From Pseudarthrobacter raffinosi (GTDB taxonomy: Bacteria; Actinomycetota; Actinomycetes; Actinomycetales; Micrococcaceae): a stretch of 64,000 nucleotides of DNA. A program made the translations under genes and the position numbers. The DNA is taken from the NCBI RefSeq assembly GCF_023913735.1, contig NZ_JAMXBH010000020.1, forward strand, positions 1-64,000, written 5' to 3'. Position 1 is the first letter of the stretch. The number at the start of each line of letters is the position of its first letter. The notes beneath the pieces are model-generated. The model was not told the DNA's origin. It searched no databases and was given only the letters and a program-made list of their open reading frames with translations. Positions 15,717 through 24,644 of this stretch are shown here, one piece after another.

Positions 15717-16919
15717 TCAGCCTCCGATGGCGCTCATGCTGCGGTCCGGCTGGACAAAGTCCGCCGCGCCGAGACCTGTGTGGTCCATGCCGTGGGCCTT
15801 TGGCTTGACCCACATGGCATCCTGCCAGCGTTCGGCCAGGGCCTGATCACCGGCGCCGTCCCGCAGAAGACCCAAGAGATCAAACTCCTCACGGGAGAAC
15901 AGACAGCTCATGATCTTGCCCTCGGCGGTGATCCGTGTGCGACGGCAGTCGGAGCAGAACGGCTCCGTGACGGACGCGATGATGCCCACGGTGCCGAGCA
16001 CCGGCCCTTGGGCTTCCGGCGCCGCCTCCACGCCTTCCGGCCGATGCACGTTAGCGGCAGACACTAGTCCCTCGGTACCCAGCACGGGACTATCCGGCCC
16101 CGCGGTCCCGGCTGCCCGGCGTCGTACTTCAAAGCGTTCCGCGGGGGCTCCATCGCGGGCGCGGGGATCGGGACTCAACACAAAGTCGCGCGAGAGCAGA
16201 GTGCGAATCTCGGCCGCGGTGATCATTTTCCGGCGGGTCCAGCCGTGGTCTGCGTCGAGCGGCATCTGCTCGATGAAGCGCAGTTCGTAGCCGCGGTCCA
16301 GCGCCCAGGCGAGCAGGGACGGCGACTCGGTGTCGTTGATGCCCCGCATCAGGACGGCGTTGAGTTTGACGGGGCCCAGTCCCGCGGCCCAGGCGGCATC
16401 GACGCCGGCCAGGACACGGTCCAGGAAGGGGCGCCGGGTCAGCTTGGTGAAGGTTTCTTCGTGCAGCGAATCCAGTGAGACGTTGATGCGGGTCAGGCCC
16501 GCAGCCTTGAGCGTGGCGGCCTTCTTGTCCAGGCCCACGCCGTTGGTGGTCATGGAGATGGGCAGTTCCGGATGGTTGCTGCGCAGGGCCGCAATGATGT
16601 CAATCAGGTCCGCCCTGACCAGTGGCTCCCCGCCCGTCAGGCGCAGTTCGCGAACACCGAGCAGCTCCACGCCGATCCGGACAATCCGCACGATCTCCTC
16701 GGCGGACATCACGGCCTGCTTGGAAAGCCATTCAAGCCCCTCGGCCGGCATGCAGTAGGTGCAGCGCAGATTGCATTTGTCCGTCAGCGACAGCCTCATG
16801 TCCGTGGCCCGGCGGCCGTACTGGTCCAGCAGTCCCGGCGCCGTGCCGGCCGGCCGGGCAGGCGGCAGCCCCGGCCCTGCATCCTCCCGGGGTTGTGGCA
16901 TGCCTAGCTGAACACTCAT
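15717..16919 (-). CDS. moaA: GTP 3',8-cyclase, radical SAM
   Basis: 400 aa. First step of molybdenum cofactor synthesis: GTP to 3',8-cyclo-7,8-dihydro-GTP. The N-terminal radical SAM cluster CNLRCTYC and the C-terminal cluster CSDCRRTR followed by SCLFS are both visible, and the chain ends in Gly-Gly as active MoaA does. Between them is an insertion of about 30 residues (around 275-315) absent from typical MoaA, containing two near-identical PVLGT-x-G segments. The start lies six bases after TAGCCT (16926-16931 complement), a leaderless layout. Confidence 0.94.
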   Translation of the reverse strand: MSVQLGMPQPREDAGPGLPPARPAGTAPGLLDQYGRRATDMRLSLTDKCNLRCTYCMPAEGLEWLSKQAVMSAEEIVRIVRIGVELLGVRELRLTGGEPLVRADLIDIIAALRSNHPELPISMTTNGVGLDKKAATLKAAGLTRINVSLDSLHEETFTKLTRRPFLDRVLAGVDAAWAAGLGPVKLNAVLMRGINDTESPSLLAWALDRGYELRFIEQMPLDADHGWTRRKMITAAEIRTLLSRDFVLSPDPRARDGAPAERFEVRRRAAGTAGPDSPVLGTEGLVSAANVHRPEGVEAAPEAQGPVLGTVGIIASVTEPFCSDCRRTRITAEGKIMSCLFSREEFDLLGLLRDGAGDQALAERWQDAMWVKPKAHGMDHTGLGAADFVQPDRSMSAIGG

Positions 16920-16925
16920 GAATTC

Positions 16926-17045
16926 AGGCTACGCCACGTTTACCCCCGGGATCACGCCCATGACGCCCGGGATCCGCTCCATCGCCGGAAGTCCCTCCGA
17001 ACGGTGGCGAAGTCCCGCGCCGCCGGGGCCCGGCGAACCTATGCT
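16926..17045. promoter_or_regulatory. divergent leaderless promoters, moaA and the molybdopterin oxidoreductase operon
   Basis: TAGCCT (16926-16931 on the minus strand) stands six bases before the moaA ATG; TATGCT (17040-17045 on the plus strand) stands six bases before the GTG at 17052. I see no molybdenum cofactor riboswitch. Confidence 0.5.
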
Positions 17046-17051
17046 GGAGAG

Positions 17052-18725
17052 GTGAACAGCTCCCAGCCCCTGCAGGAAACGGCCGACGACGGCGCCACCT
17101 CTCCAGGGCGCTCGGGAACCGACGGTGCCGCTCGAGGCAGCCGTCGCTGGGCCGCCGCGTCGGGAGCCGTGGCCGCCGGCGCCGCCGTCGTAATAGGGGA
17201 GCTGCTGGCAGGTCTGTTCAGTCCGTCCCTCTCGCCCTTGACGGCAGTCGGCGGAGCCGTGATCGACGCTGTTCCGCCGGGTGTGAAGGACTGGGCCATC
17301 TCGCTTTTCGGCACCGCCGACAAAGCGGTGTTCGTGGGCGGGATGCTGCTGGTTATCGCGGCCGTCGGGGCATTGGCAGGGATCCTGGAGCAGCGCAGGC
17401 GGTTTGCCGGTGGGGCGGTGATTGCTGTTTTTGGGCTCGTCGGGCTCAGTGCGGTCCTCACGCGTGCCCAGATGACCCCGGCCGCGGCTGTAGTGGCACT
17501 GGCCGCAGCCCTGTCCGGTGCCCTGCAGCTGGGATGGCTGATCCGGCGGCTCCACGAAGGGCACCCGGCCGGCGCAGCTGGAACAGGTGCAGCGGGGACA
17601 GCAGCCGGGACAAACGCCGCGACGGCGCAAGTTCCCGCGGGGACAGCAGCAGCCGCCGGGCGGCGCACGTTCCTGCAGGTCTTGGCTGCGAGCGCGGGGG
17701 CCACCGCCGTTGGCGGGGTTGTGGCCGCGGTCTGGCGAGGTGCAGCCTCCGGCATCAGTACTGCCCGCGAGATGCTGCAACTGCCTGCCGCAGTCTCCGG
17801 AGCGCCCGCCATCCCGGCCGGCGCCGAGGTCGGCCTGGACGGGATGCAGCCGCTGGTTACACCGAACCGGGACTTCTACCGGATTGACACCGCCCTGATC
17901 GTCCCGTCCCTCGACCCTGAATCTTGGGTACTCCGCGTCACGGGGATGGTGGAACAGGAGATTGAGCTGAACCTGGCCGATCTGCTGGCCAAGCCGCTGA
18001 TCGAACGTCATGTGACCATCGCCTGCGTCTCCAACGAAGTGGGCGGGGACCTGATCGGCAATGCCCGCTGGCTCGGCTGGCCGGTGCGGGAACTCCTGGC
18101 CCTTGCCCGGCCGCAGTCCGGCGCCGACATGGTGCTGTCCCGGAGCTCCGACGGCTGGACGGCGGGCACACCGCTGGAGGTCCTCACTGATCAGCGGGAC
18201 GCCCTGCTTGCGGTGGGGATGAACGGCGAACCGTTGCCGCTGGAACACGGCTTCCCGGTCCGGTTGATCGTGCCGGGCCTCTACGGCTACGTTTCCGCGA
18301 CCAAATGGCTCACGGAACTCCGTCTCACCAGGTTCGCGGACGACGTCGGCTATTGGACGCCGCGCGGCTGGTCCGACCGCGGCCCCATCAAAACGTCCTC
18401 GCGGATCGACGTTCCGCGCACCGGCCGGCGGGTGGGTGCTGGAACGGTCATGTTTGGCGGCGTGGCCTGGGCCCAGCACACCGGGGTCGGCAAAGTGGAG
18501 CTCCGGGTCAACCGCGGTCCGTGGCAGGCGGCCCGCCTCGCGCCCGGGATTTCGCTGGACACCTGGTACCAGTGGCAGCTGGGCATCGACCTGGCTCCGG
18601 GCCAGTACGAGGTCCAGGTCCGCGCCACAGACCTCAACGGCGAGCCGCAGGTGGAGGACCGCCGGCCGGTTGCTCCCGACGGTGCCACAGGCTTCCACAC
18701 CATTAGAGTTGACGTGAATCCATGA
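17052..18725 (+). CDS. membrane-anchored molybdopterin oxidoreductase, sulfite oxidase family
   Basis: 557 aa. The N-terminal part (about 35-230) has four or five hydrophobic segments and an Ala/Gly/Thr-rich linker, then a helix that passes into the outward-facing catalytic domain. The HVTIACVSNEVGG motif carries the molybdenum-ligating cysteine (C325), and the C-terminal ~110 residues fit the Mo-co dimerisation domain. The substrate is unknown. GTG at 17052 is six bases from TATGCT. It overlaps moeA by four bases, so it leads the cofactor operon. Confidence 0.88.
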   Translation: MNSSQPLQETADDGATSPGRSGTDGAARGSRRWAAASGAVAAGAAVVIGELLAGLFSPSLSPLTAVGGAVIDAVPPGVKDWAISLFGTADKAVFVGGMLLVIAAVGALAGILEQRRRFAGGAVIAVFGLVGLSAVLTRAQMTPAAAVVALAAALSGALQLGWLIRRLHEGHPAGAAGTGAAGTAAGTNAATAQVPAGTAAAAGRRTFLQVLAASAGATAVGGVVAAVWRGAASGISTAREMLQLPAAVSGAPAIPAGAEVGLDGMQPLVTPNRDFYRIDTALIVPSLDPESWVLRVTGMVEQEIELNLADLLAKPLIERHVTIACVSNEVGGDLIGNARWLGWPVRELLALARPQSGADMVLSRSSDGWTAGTPLEVLTDQRDALLAVGMNGEPLPLEHGFPVRLIVPGLYGYVSATKWLTELRLTRFADDVGYWTPRGWSDRGPIKTSSRIDVPRTGRRVGAGTVMFGGVAWAQHTGVGKVELRVNRGPWQAARLAPGISLDTWYQWQLGIDLAPGQYEVQVRATDLNGEPQVEDRRPVAPDGATGFHTIRVDVNP

Positions 18726-19993
18726 CCGCCCGGACCGAAGGCAAGACCATGCACAGCCCTCCGCACCAGCGCGGCCACATGCACCACCAGGCACGGTCCG
18801 TCGCCCTGCACCGCGCCGCCGTCACCGAACTGCTGGCGCCCCTGCTGGCCCAGGAACGGACGGAAACGCTGGCACTTCGCGACGCGCTGGGCAAGGGCCT
18901 GGCCCAGGACGTGATGGCCGCCCTGAACCTTCCGCCGTTCGCCAACTCCCAAATGGACGGCTTTGCCGTCAACAGCCTGGACGTGCCCGACGGCGGTGCG
19001 GAGCTGCCTGTGGGTGTCCCCGTTCCGGCAGGTGCCGTGCCGGCGGCCCTGGACCGCGGCACTGCCGCCCCCATCATGACGGGAGCCATGATTCCCGCCG
19101 GTGCTGACGCCGTCGTGCCCGTGGAACGTGCCGTTCCGGACCGGTTCCCCGCCCCGGGGGAAACAACCACTGTGTGGCTGCCGGCGACGGCGGCCGGCAC
19201 CTTCGTGCGGTCGGCCGGCAGCGATATTGCGGAGGGGGAGCGGGCGCTGGCCTCGGGTACCTTCCTTGGCCCGGCGCAGCTGGGGCTGCTGGCGGCCCTG
19301 GGGATCGCCGAAGTTACTGTGCACAGGCCGGTGACCGTCCTGCTGGCCACCACGGGCGACGAAGTGGTGGAACCCGGCCAGCCCCTGCCGGCCGGCAAGA
19401 TCTACGATTCCAACGGAACCCTCCTCGAAAGCGCCATGCGGCAAGCGGGCCTGGCCGTGGTGCGCACGGCCATTGCCTCGGACCACCCTGACGAATTCCG
19501 GGCACTCCTGCGCAGCCACGCCGGCACGGTGGACCTGATCGTTACCACGGGCGGCGTCAGCAAAGGAGCCTACGAAGTGGTCCGCCAGGCCATGGAGGGC
19601 CAGGCCACCGAGTTCCTGCATGTGGCCATGCAGCCCGGCGGCCCGCAGGGCATCGGGACGTTCGACGGGTTGCCTTTCCTCGGATTCCCGGGAAACCCTG
19701 TTAGCTGCCTGGTTTCCTTCGAAATGTTCCTGCGGCCTGTGCTGGCTGAACTGTTTGGATCGCCGGCACCGCGGATTCCGGTCCGCGCACGGCTGGGCCA
19801 CAGCCTTTCGTCGCCTGAACACAAGCACCAGGTCCGGCGCGGAACCCTTCAGGGGGACGGAGCCGTCCGCCTGGAAGGGGGCGAAAGCTCCCACCTCATG
19901 CATGCCCTCGCCGGCTCCAACGCGCTGGTGCACGTACCCGTTGGGGTCTCGGCGCTCGCCGAAGGTGACGAGGTGGAAGTATGGATGCTGTGA
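18722..19993 (+). CDS. moeA: molybdopterin molybdenumtransferase
   Basis: 423 aa. Inserts molybdate into adenylated molybdopterin. The NSQMDGFAV, TGAMIPAGADAVVPVE and TTGDEV motifs and the central TTGGVSKGAYE molybdopterin-binding segment are clear, followed by GFPGNPVSC. The ATGA overlap with the oxidoreductase stop indicates coupling; its own end overlaps moaC by 13 bases. Confidence 0.95.
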   Translation: MTARTEGKTMHSPPHQRGHMHHQARSVALHRAAVTELLAPLLAQERTETLALRDALGKGLAQDVMAALNLPPFANSQMDGFAVNSLDVPDGGAELPVGVPVPAGAVPAALDRGTAAPIMTGAMIPAGADAVVPVERAVPDRFPAPGETTTVWLPATAAGTFVRSAGSDIAEGERALASGTFLGPAQLGLLAALGIAEVTVHRPVTVLLATTGDEVVEPGQPLPAGKIYDSNGTLLESAMRQAGLAVVRTAIASDHPDEFRALLRSHAGTVDLIVTTGGVSKGAYEVVRQAMEGQATEFLHVAMQPGGPQGIGTFDGLPFLGFPGNPVSCLVSFEMFLRPVLAELFGSPAPRIPVRARLGHSLSSPEHKHQVRRGTLQGDGAVRLEGGESSHLMHALAGSNALVHVPVGVSALAEGDEVEVWML

Positions 19994-20475
19994 ATCCAGA
20001 ACATAGCCCGTCCGCGCTGACCCACCTGCGCCAGGACGGAAGCGCCCAGATGGTGGACGTGTCAGGCAAATCCGAAACCACGCGGGAAGCCACCGCCACT
20101 GCCACCGTCCGCACCACTGACGAAGTGCTGGGCCTGCTCGGATCCGGCGGCCTGCCCAAGGGTGATGCCCTGGCCGTGGCGCGGGTTGCCGGCATCATGG
20201 CGGCAAAAAAGACCCCCGAACTCATCCCGCTCTGCCATCCTTTGCCGCTCTCGAAAGTCACTGTGGACTTCGAGCTCGGAACCGATTCCGTGGAGATTCT
20301 GGCCACGGTCAAGACCCGCGGGGTCACCGGGGTTGAGATGGAAGCGCTGACGGCGGCCTCCGTGGCTGCCCTCAGCGTGTACGACATGATCAAGGCCGTC
20401 GACAAGCACGCCGTGCTGACCGACATCAAAGTGCTGGCGAAAAGCGGCGGCAAGAGCGGGGACTGGACACTATGA
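19981..20475 (+). CDS. moaC: cyclic pyranopterin monophosphate synthase
   Basis: 164 aa. Converts the MoaA product to cPMP (precursor Z). MVDVSGKSETTREA near residue 23, the LIPLCHPLPL substrate segment and EMEALTAASVAALSVYDMIK are family signatures with the active-site lysine. Overlaps moeA and mogA. Confidence 0.96.
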   Translation: MDAVNPEHSPSALTHLRQDGSAQMVDVSGKSETTREATATATVRTTDEVLGLLGSGGLPKGDALAVARVAGIMAAKKTPELIPLCHPLPLSKVTVDFELGTDSVEILATVKTRGVTGVEMEALTAASVAALSVYDMIKAVDKHAVLTDIKVLAKSGGKSGDWTL

Positions 20476-21011
20476 GCACCGAGAGCACTTACCCGGCTGA
20501 GCCAAACACAGAGCCGCACACTCACGGCGAGGTGCAGGGCCGGAAGGCCGGGGTTGTCATTGCGTCCACCCGGGCTGCCGCAGGCATCTATGAGGACGAA
20601 ACCGGGCCCGTCATCATCGACTGGCTCACCGAGCACGGCTTCGAGGCGTACCCCGCCATGGTGGTGCCGGACGGCGCGCCCGTCGGTGCGGCGATCCGGG
20701 CCCTCCTCACCCAGCATCCCGCCGTCGTGATCACCAGCGGCGGTACAGGGCTCAGCCCGGACGACCGCACACCCGACGTCACCCTGCCCCTTCTGGACCG
20801 TGAAATCCCGGGCATCATGGAGGCCATCCGGCGCGAAGGCGCAACCAAAACGCCGCTGGCGGCCCTCAGCCGCGGCCATGCGGGAGCTGCCGGGCAGACG
20901 TTCATCATTAACCTGCCCGGCTCACCCAAGGGCGTTATGGACGGCCTGTCGGTGCTGGACCCGTTGATCGGGCACCTGTGCGACCAACTGGAGGGCGGCC
21001 ATGGGCACTGA
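20472..21011 (+). CDS. mogA: molybdopterin adenylyltransferase (MogA/MoaB family)
   Basis: 179 aa. Adenylates molybdopterin before metal insertion. TSGGTGLSPDDRTPD is the conserved substrate-binding motif, and NLPGSPKGV is the C-terminal motif. A Thr/Glu/His-rich 25-residue N-terminus precedes the domain. ATGA overlap with moaC; its end overlaps moaE by 11 bases. Confidence 0.93.
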   Translation: MSTESTYPAEPNTEPHTHGEVQGRKAGVVIASTRAAAGIYEDETGPVIIDWLTEHGFEAYPAMVVPDGAPVGAAIRALLTQHPAVVITSGGTGLSPDDRTPDVTLPLLDREIPGIMEAIRREGATKTPLAALSRGHAGAAGQTFIINLPGSPKGVMDGLSVLDPLIGHLCDQLEGGHGH

Positions 21012-21462
21012 ATCGGTTTTCGAAGTGGTGCACGCGGTACTGAGCCCAGAACCCATTTCCGTGGACCAGGCCATCGCCGCGGTGGAGTCTGACACCGCAG
21101 GGGCCGTGGTCAGCTTCAGCGGCGTGGTGAGGAATCACGACGGCGGCAAGGCAGTGGAGCGGCTCAGTTACAGTGCGCACCCCACGGCTCACCAGGTAAT
21201 GGCCGACGTCGTCGCGCGGCTGGCCGCCGAACATGCCGGCGACGGGGCCGCCACGCAGCCCGTGCGGATCTGGGCTGCCCACCGCATCGGGATGCTCAAC
21301 ATCGGTGATCCGGCGCTGGTTTGTGCGGTCTCGGCTGCGCACCGCGGACAGGCTTTTGCCGTGTGTTCCGAACTGGTGGACCGCATCAAGGAGCAGGTTC
21401 CCATCTGGAAGGAGCAGTTCTTCGCCGACGGCACGGTGGAGTGGGTCGGCGCGGGCAGCTGA
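21001..21462 (+). CDS. moaE: molybdopterin synthase catalytic subunit
   Basis: 153 aa large subunit that converts cPMP to molybdopterin with sulfur from MoaD. GAVVSFSGVVRNHD, the HRIGMLNIGD segment and VPIWKEQFFADG with the active-site lysine are present. Last gene of the plus-strand cofactor operon. moaD lies about 5.3 kb away on the minus strand. Confidence 0.95.
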   Translation: MGTESVFEVVHAVLSPEPISVDQAIAAVESDTAGAVVSFSGVVRNHDGGKAVERLSYSAHPTAHQVMADVVARLAAEHAGDGAATQPVRIWAAHRIGMLNIGDPALVCAVSAAHRGQAFAVCSELVDRIKEQVPIWKEQFFADGTVEWVGAGS

Positions 21463-21543
21463 GCCGTACGGGCTTCCCTCCGCCTTCCAGCGGTTGCGAG
21501 GTAACGCACAGCCTCCGGTTCAATCCCGCACCCGGCCCGACGG

Positions 21544-21549
21544 TAGGGT
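21544..21549 (+). promoter_or_regulatory. -10 box for leaderless dapB
   Basis: TAGGGT ends seven bases before the dapB ATG at 21557. Confidence 0.5.
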
Positions 21550-21556
21550 TAACGGC

Positions 21557-22327
21557 ATGACCGAACAATTCTCCGCGCCCACCCGCGTGGCTGTCCTGGG
21601 CGCCAACGGGCGCATGGGCGCCGAAGCCGTAAAGGCCGTTGAAGCTGCCTCCGACCTGATGCTCGTAGCCGCCCTGGGACGCGGCGACTCGCTGGACCAG
21701 CTGGCCACTTCGGGTGCCGACATCGTAGTGGACCTCACCGTCCCCGAGAGCACGGAAGCGAACGTGCGCTACGCCGTCGAGCATGGCATGCACGCCGTCG
21801 TGGGGACCACCGGCTGGGATTCCACGCGGCTCGCCGCCCTGGAAGCACTGCTCGCGGAGCACCCGGAAACCGGAGTGCTGATCGCCCCCAACTTTGCCCT
21901 AGGCTCCGTGCTGGCCTCGGCCTTTGCCGCCAAGGCGTCTAAGTATTTTGAGTCCGTGGAAATCATCGAACTGCACCACCCGGAAAAGGTTGACGCGCCA
22001 TCCGGGACCGCTGTCCGCACCGCCCAGCTCATTGCTGCCGAGCGCAAGGCTGCGGACGTTCCGCCCAGTCCTGATGCGACCACCAGTGAACTCGCGGGCG
22101 CGCGGGGTTGCGAGGTTGAGGGAGTCCGCGTTCACAGCGTCCGGCTGCGCGGGCTGGTGGCCCACCAGGAGGTGCTCCTCGGAGGTCCGGGGGAGCAGCT
22201 GACCTTCCGCCACGACTCCTTCGACCGTGCTTCTTTTATGCCCGGAGTGCTGCTTGGCGTGCGCAACGTCGCCGCGCATCCGGGACTGACGGTGGGCCTG
22301 GACGGCTACCTGGACCTGGGGCTCTAG
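21557..22327 (+). CDS. dapB: 4-hydroxy-tetrahydrodipicolinate reductase
   Basis: 256 aa. NAD(P)H-dependent step of lysine/diaminopimelate synthesis. VLGANGRMG is the Rossmann nucleotide motif; ELHHPEKVDAPSGTA holds the catalytic histidine and lysine. The ATG at 21557 is seven bases after TAGGGT; the open frame upstream to 21233 overlaps moaE and is not used. dapA lies 3.2 kb downstream. Confidence 0.96.
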   Translation: MTEQFSAPTRVAVLGANGRMGAEAVKAVEAASDLMLVAALGRGDSLDQLATSGADIVVDLTVPESTEANVRYAVEHGMHAVVGTTGWDSTRLAALEALLAEHPETGVLIAPNFALGSVLASAFAAKASKYFESVEIIELHHPEKVDAPSGTAVRTAQLIAAERKAADVPPSPDATTSELAGARGCEVEGVRVHSVRLRGLVAHQEVLLGGPGEQLTFRHDSFDRASFMPGVLLGVRNVAAHPGLTVGLDGYLDLGL

Positions 22328-22330
22328 GCC

Positions 22331-22810
22331 GTGGGCGAGTTCCTGGCCGCGTTCCGGAAGAACCGCACCAAGATCTGGGTGGGTGCCGTAACGCTCCTGC
22401 TGGTCTTCTACCTGGTGGTGTCCTTCCAGCGCTCCGTGCTCCTGCTGCTGGACAGCAACCCCGCCGCCAAGGCCATCGGGGCTGCCTACCTGGTCCTCCC
22501 GGCCATCGGCGCCTGGGCTATGATCCGTGAACTGCTGTTCGGCGCGCGCACGGAACAGATGGCCAAGGTCCTGGAGGCCGAAGGCGGGCTCCCGGTAGAC
22601 GAACTGCCGCGCACACCCGCCGGCCGGATCGTCCGCTCGGCCGCGGACCTGGAATTCGAAAAGTACAAGGCCGAGGCGGAGGCGGCGCCCGGTGACTGGC
22701 GTTCGTGGTTCCGGCTCAGCTGCGCCTATGACGCTGCCGGGGACCGCAAGCGCGCCCGCGCCTCCATGCGCGACGCCGTGAAGCTGTTCCGCGGCCAGGT
22801 TCCGGCGTAG
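22331..22810 (+). CDS. conserved membrane protein with a TPR-like C-terminus
   Basis: 159 aa with two hydrophobic segments (about 15-35 and 50-68) and a soluble C-terminal half ending in WRSWFRLSCAYDAAGDRKRA, a tetratricopeptide-like helix pair. The GTG start is three bases past the dapB stop, so it is probably co-transcribed. Function unknown. Confidence 0.7.
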   Translation: MGEFLAAFRKNRTKIWVGAVTLLLVFYLVVSFQRSVLLLLDSNPAAKAIGAAYLVLPAIGAWAMIRELLFGARTEQMAKVLEAEGGLPVDELPRTPAGRIVRSAADLEFEKYKAEAEAAPGDWRSWFRLSCAYDAAGDRKRARASMRDAVKLFRGQVPA

Positions 22811-22869
22811 GAGCCTGCTCTCCGCGACTACTCTCTGCGGCGGGTTAGCTGTAACCGGGCTAGCGCGGG

Positions 22870-24105
22870 CTAGCGCAGGCCCGCTCGTCCGCCGCGCCCC
22901 AGTTGGTTGGCGGCATGGCCCACCAGTTCCAGTGGCCCCCGCCATTTCAGGAGGACAAACACGATGCCCACGGCGATGGCCGTCGCGGCATGTGCCCAGT
23001 ACATCCCCGCCTCGGTCCAGCCGGGGGGCAGCGGCTTCAGGTAGAACGCCGAAACCACCCACACATGCGCTGAGTAGAGCGTGAGCGTCATTGCCCCCGC
23101 GCCGCGCAGCGGCAGCAACAGGTCCAGGTCCAGCCAGTCAGCCAGACTGCCGAGCAGGAGGAACGCACCCACAACGGCGGCCGCCACGCCGCAGGTGTGA
23201 AGCAGATCCAGCGTGGTGGCCGAATGCGGTGCCGCGGCCGCCAGCCACCACCACGATCCTTCCTGCCGGATTCCCGTGAGGTTGACCTGGAGGACACTGT
23301 CCAGCGGGTATCCGGGGGCGTTCAGGACTGCCTCCAGCGCGGCCCGGCCGCCCCAGGTCTCCATTGCGGCGGTGCCCAAAGCCTTGGCCAGTGCGGCCAC
23401 CGCAGTCCCGCCGGCGAGCAGCAGGACAGGAACCATCGCCTTGGTGAGGGCCAGCCGGCCAATGACCAGGCCCACCAGCAGGTACGACAGCCACTGGAAC
23501 ACCGGGTAGTAACCGGTCAGGAACAGGTCTCCCAGCAGAGGGAACGGGGTCGAGAGGTCTTCCCAGGACGGGTTGTGCCCCAGATTCAGGGGCGGATTGG
23601 CTGCCATAAGCCAGGGGCGGAGGAGATATGCGAGGACCGGGGAAACCACGATCCAGCCGACGGCCCAGACGCACAGTGCCTTCAGCTTCAGGCCCAGGAA
23701 CGGCAGGATGCACAGGAAAAGCAGGGCGTAGTGGACCAGGATGATCGCAAGGTTCACTTCCAGCCCGCCCAATGAGAGCCCGACGGCGGCAATCACCAGG
23801 GCGCGCAGTGCGATGCCGCGGCGTGCTGCGTTCAGGGCAACACCTTCCGGAGGTACCTGTTTTCCGGTGGACAGCGCCAGGCCCACGCCCGCCAACACGG
23901 CGAAGAGGGCTGCCGCGCGGCCGGAGAAGGTCAGGCCGATCCACGTGGGAGTGAGGTCGGCGTTTGCCTCGAAGGTTGGGAGCAGATGTGTGGCCATCAT
24001 GCCAAGGAGCGCCAGCCCCCTGGCTGCGTCAATACCGCGGAGGCGGCCCACGGCCTGTGAGGTTCGAGGCACCCGCGAGGGTCTTGCCGGGGCACGGGAC
24101 GTCAT
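22870..24105 (-). CDS. multi-pass membrane protein, DUF418/DUF1624 acyltransferase-like
   Basis: 411 aa with about ten hydrophobic segments. GIDAARGLALLGMMATH near residue 25 is the usual opening of the HGSNAT-like/DUF418 family, and the C-terminal ...TLYSAHVWVV segment also fits. These proteins are thought to move acyl groups across the membrane, but no substrate can be named. It diverges from the LexA-controlled small gene; the LexA box at 24182 is about 77 bases from its start. Confidence 0.75.
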   Translation of the reverse strand: MTSRAPARPSRVPRTSQAVGRLRGIDAARGLALLGMMATHLLPTFEANADLTPTWIGLTFSGRAAALFAVLAGVGLALSTGKQVPPEGVALNAARRGIALRALVIAAVGLSLGGLEVNLAIILVHYALLFLCILPFLGLKLKALCVWAVGWIVVSPVLAYLLRPWLMAANPPLNLGHNPSWEDLSTPFPLLGDLFLTGYYPVFQWLSYLLVGLVIGRLALTKAMVPVLLLAGGTAVAALAKALGTAAMETWGGRAALEAVLNAPGYPLDSVLQVNLTGIRQEGSWWWLAAAAPHSATTLDLLHTCGVAAAVVGAFLLLGSLADWLDLDLLLPLRGAGAMTLTLYSAHVWVVSAFYLKPLPPGWTEAGMYWAHAATAIAVGIVFVLLKWRGPLELVGHAANQLGRGGRAGLR

Positions 24106-24175
24106 GAGGCGATGTTCTCACACCAACCTTTATGGCAGCAGCCAAGAGCCAGCCGGAAACACGGTCTTGTAGACC

Positions 24176-24204
24176 TTGTATTCGAATATATGTTCGAATA
24201 ATAT
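24176..24204 (+). promoter_or_regulatory. promoter with LexA (SOS) box filling its spacer
   Basis: -35 TTGTAT (24176-24181), a 17-base spacer and -10 TAATAT (24199-24204). The spacer contains TCGAATATATGTTCGA (24182-24197), which matches the actinobacterial LexA consensus TCGAAC-N4-GTTCGA with one change. The ATG at 24212 is seven bases after the -10. Confidence 0.75.
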
Positions 24205-24211
24205 GGAGACC

Positions 24212-24640
24212 ATGCAAACCCCATCCCAGCCGCGACCCTTCCCGGAATCCCCAACCGCCGGCGGATCCGTGCGCCCCGCTCGGGACGGCCAGTACCCCGG
24301 CTCGGCACAGCCTGTTGGACTGATGAAAGCGATGAGCCCGGGAGTGGTGGACTTCCTCTTCCGCCAGCTCGTGGCAGGTCGGCCCCCTGTGGACATCCAG
24401 TGGCAGGACGAAGGCGTCACACTCACCGCCCAGCCGGCGGGTGCAGAGCTGGCCCGCAGGTTGGACGAAACTGACCTCGACGCCTTGACGCCCACGGAAC
24501 TGTTCCACTACGTCCGGGCGGCCCAGCGGCTCGCGGCCTGGGCTGAGGGGCTGCGGGAGGCTGCGGTGGACCGTTACTGCCAGCCAGGGAAGCCGCAGGA
24601 TGGCGTAGTTCCCTCGGCCAGGCGCGCATCCCTAGGATAG
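24212..24640 (+). CDS. LexA-controlled small protein, possible truncated DUF222
   Basis: 142 aa. The stretch LARRLDETDLDALTPTEL followed by a helical AAQRLAAWAEGLREAAV resembles the N-terminal helix region of DUF222/HNH (13E12-like) proteins, but there is no HNH domain and the chain ends before the next gene. The leaderless ATG at 24212 is chosen from the promoter geometry; an ATG at 24203 overlaps the -10. Some 13E12-type genes of Mycobacterium tuberculosis are LexA-controlled, which supports the link. It may be a remnant or a functional short form. Confidence 0.55.
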   Translation: MQTPSQPRPFPESPTAGGSVRPARDGQYPGSAQPVGLMKAMSPGVVDFLFRQLVAGRPPVDIQWQDEGVTLTAQPAGAELARRLDETDLDALTPTELFHYVRAAQRLAAWAEGLREAAVDRYCQPGKPQDGVVPSARRASLG

Positions 24641-24644
24641 AGGG

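Noticed and set aside
21505..21535. GGTTCAATCCC looks like a tRNA T-loop
   Set aside because: The flanking bases do not pair and there is no acceptor stem, D-arm or anticodon arm nearby.
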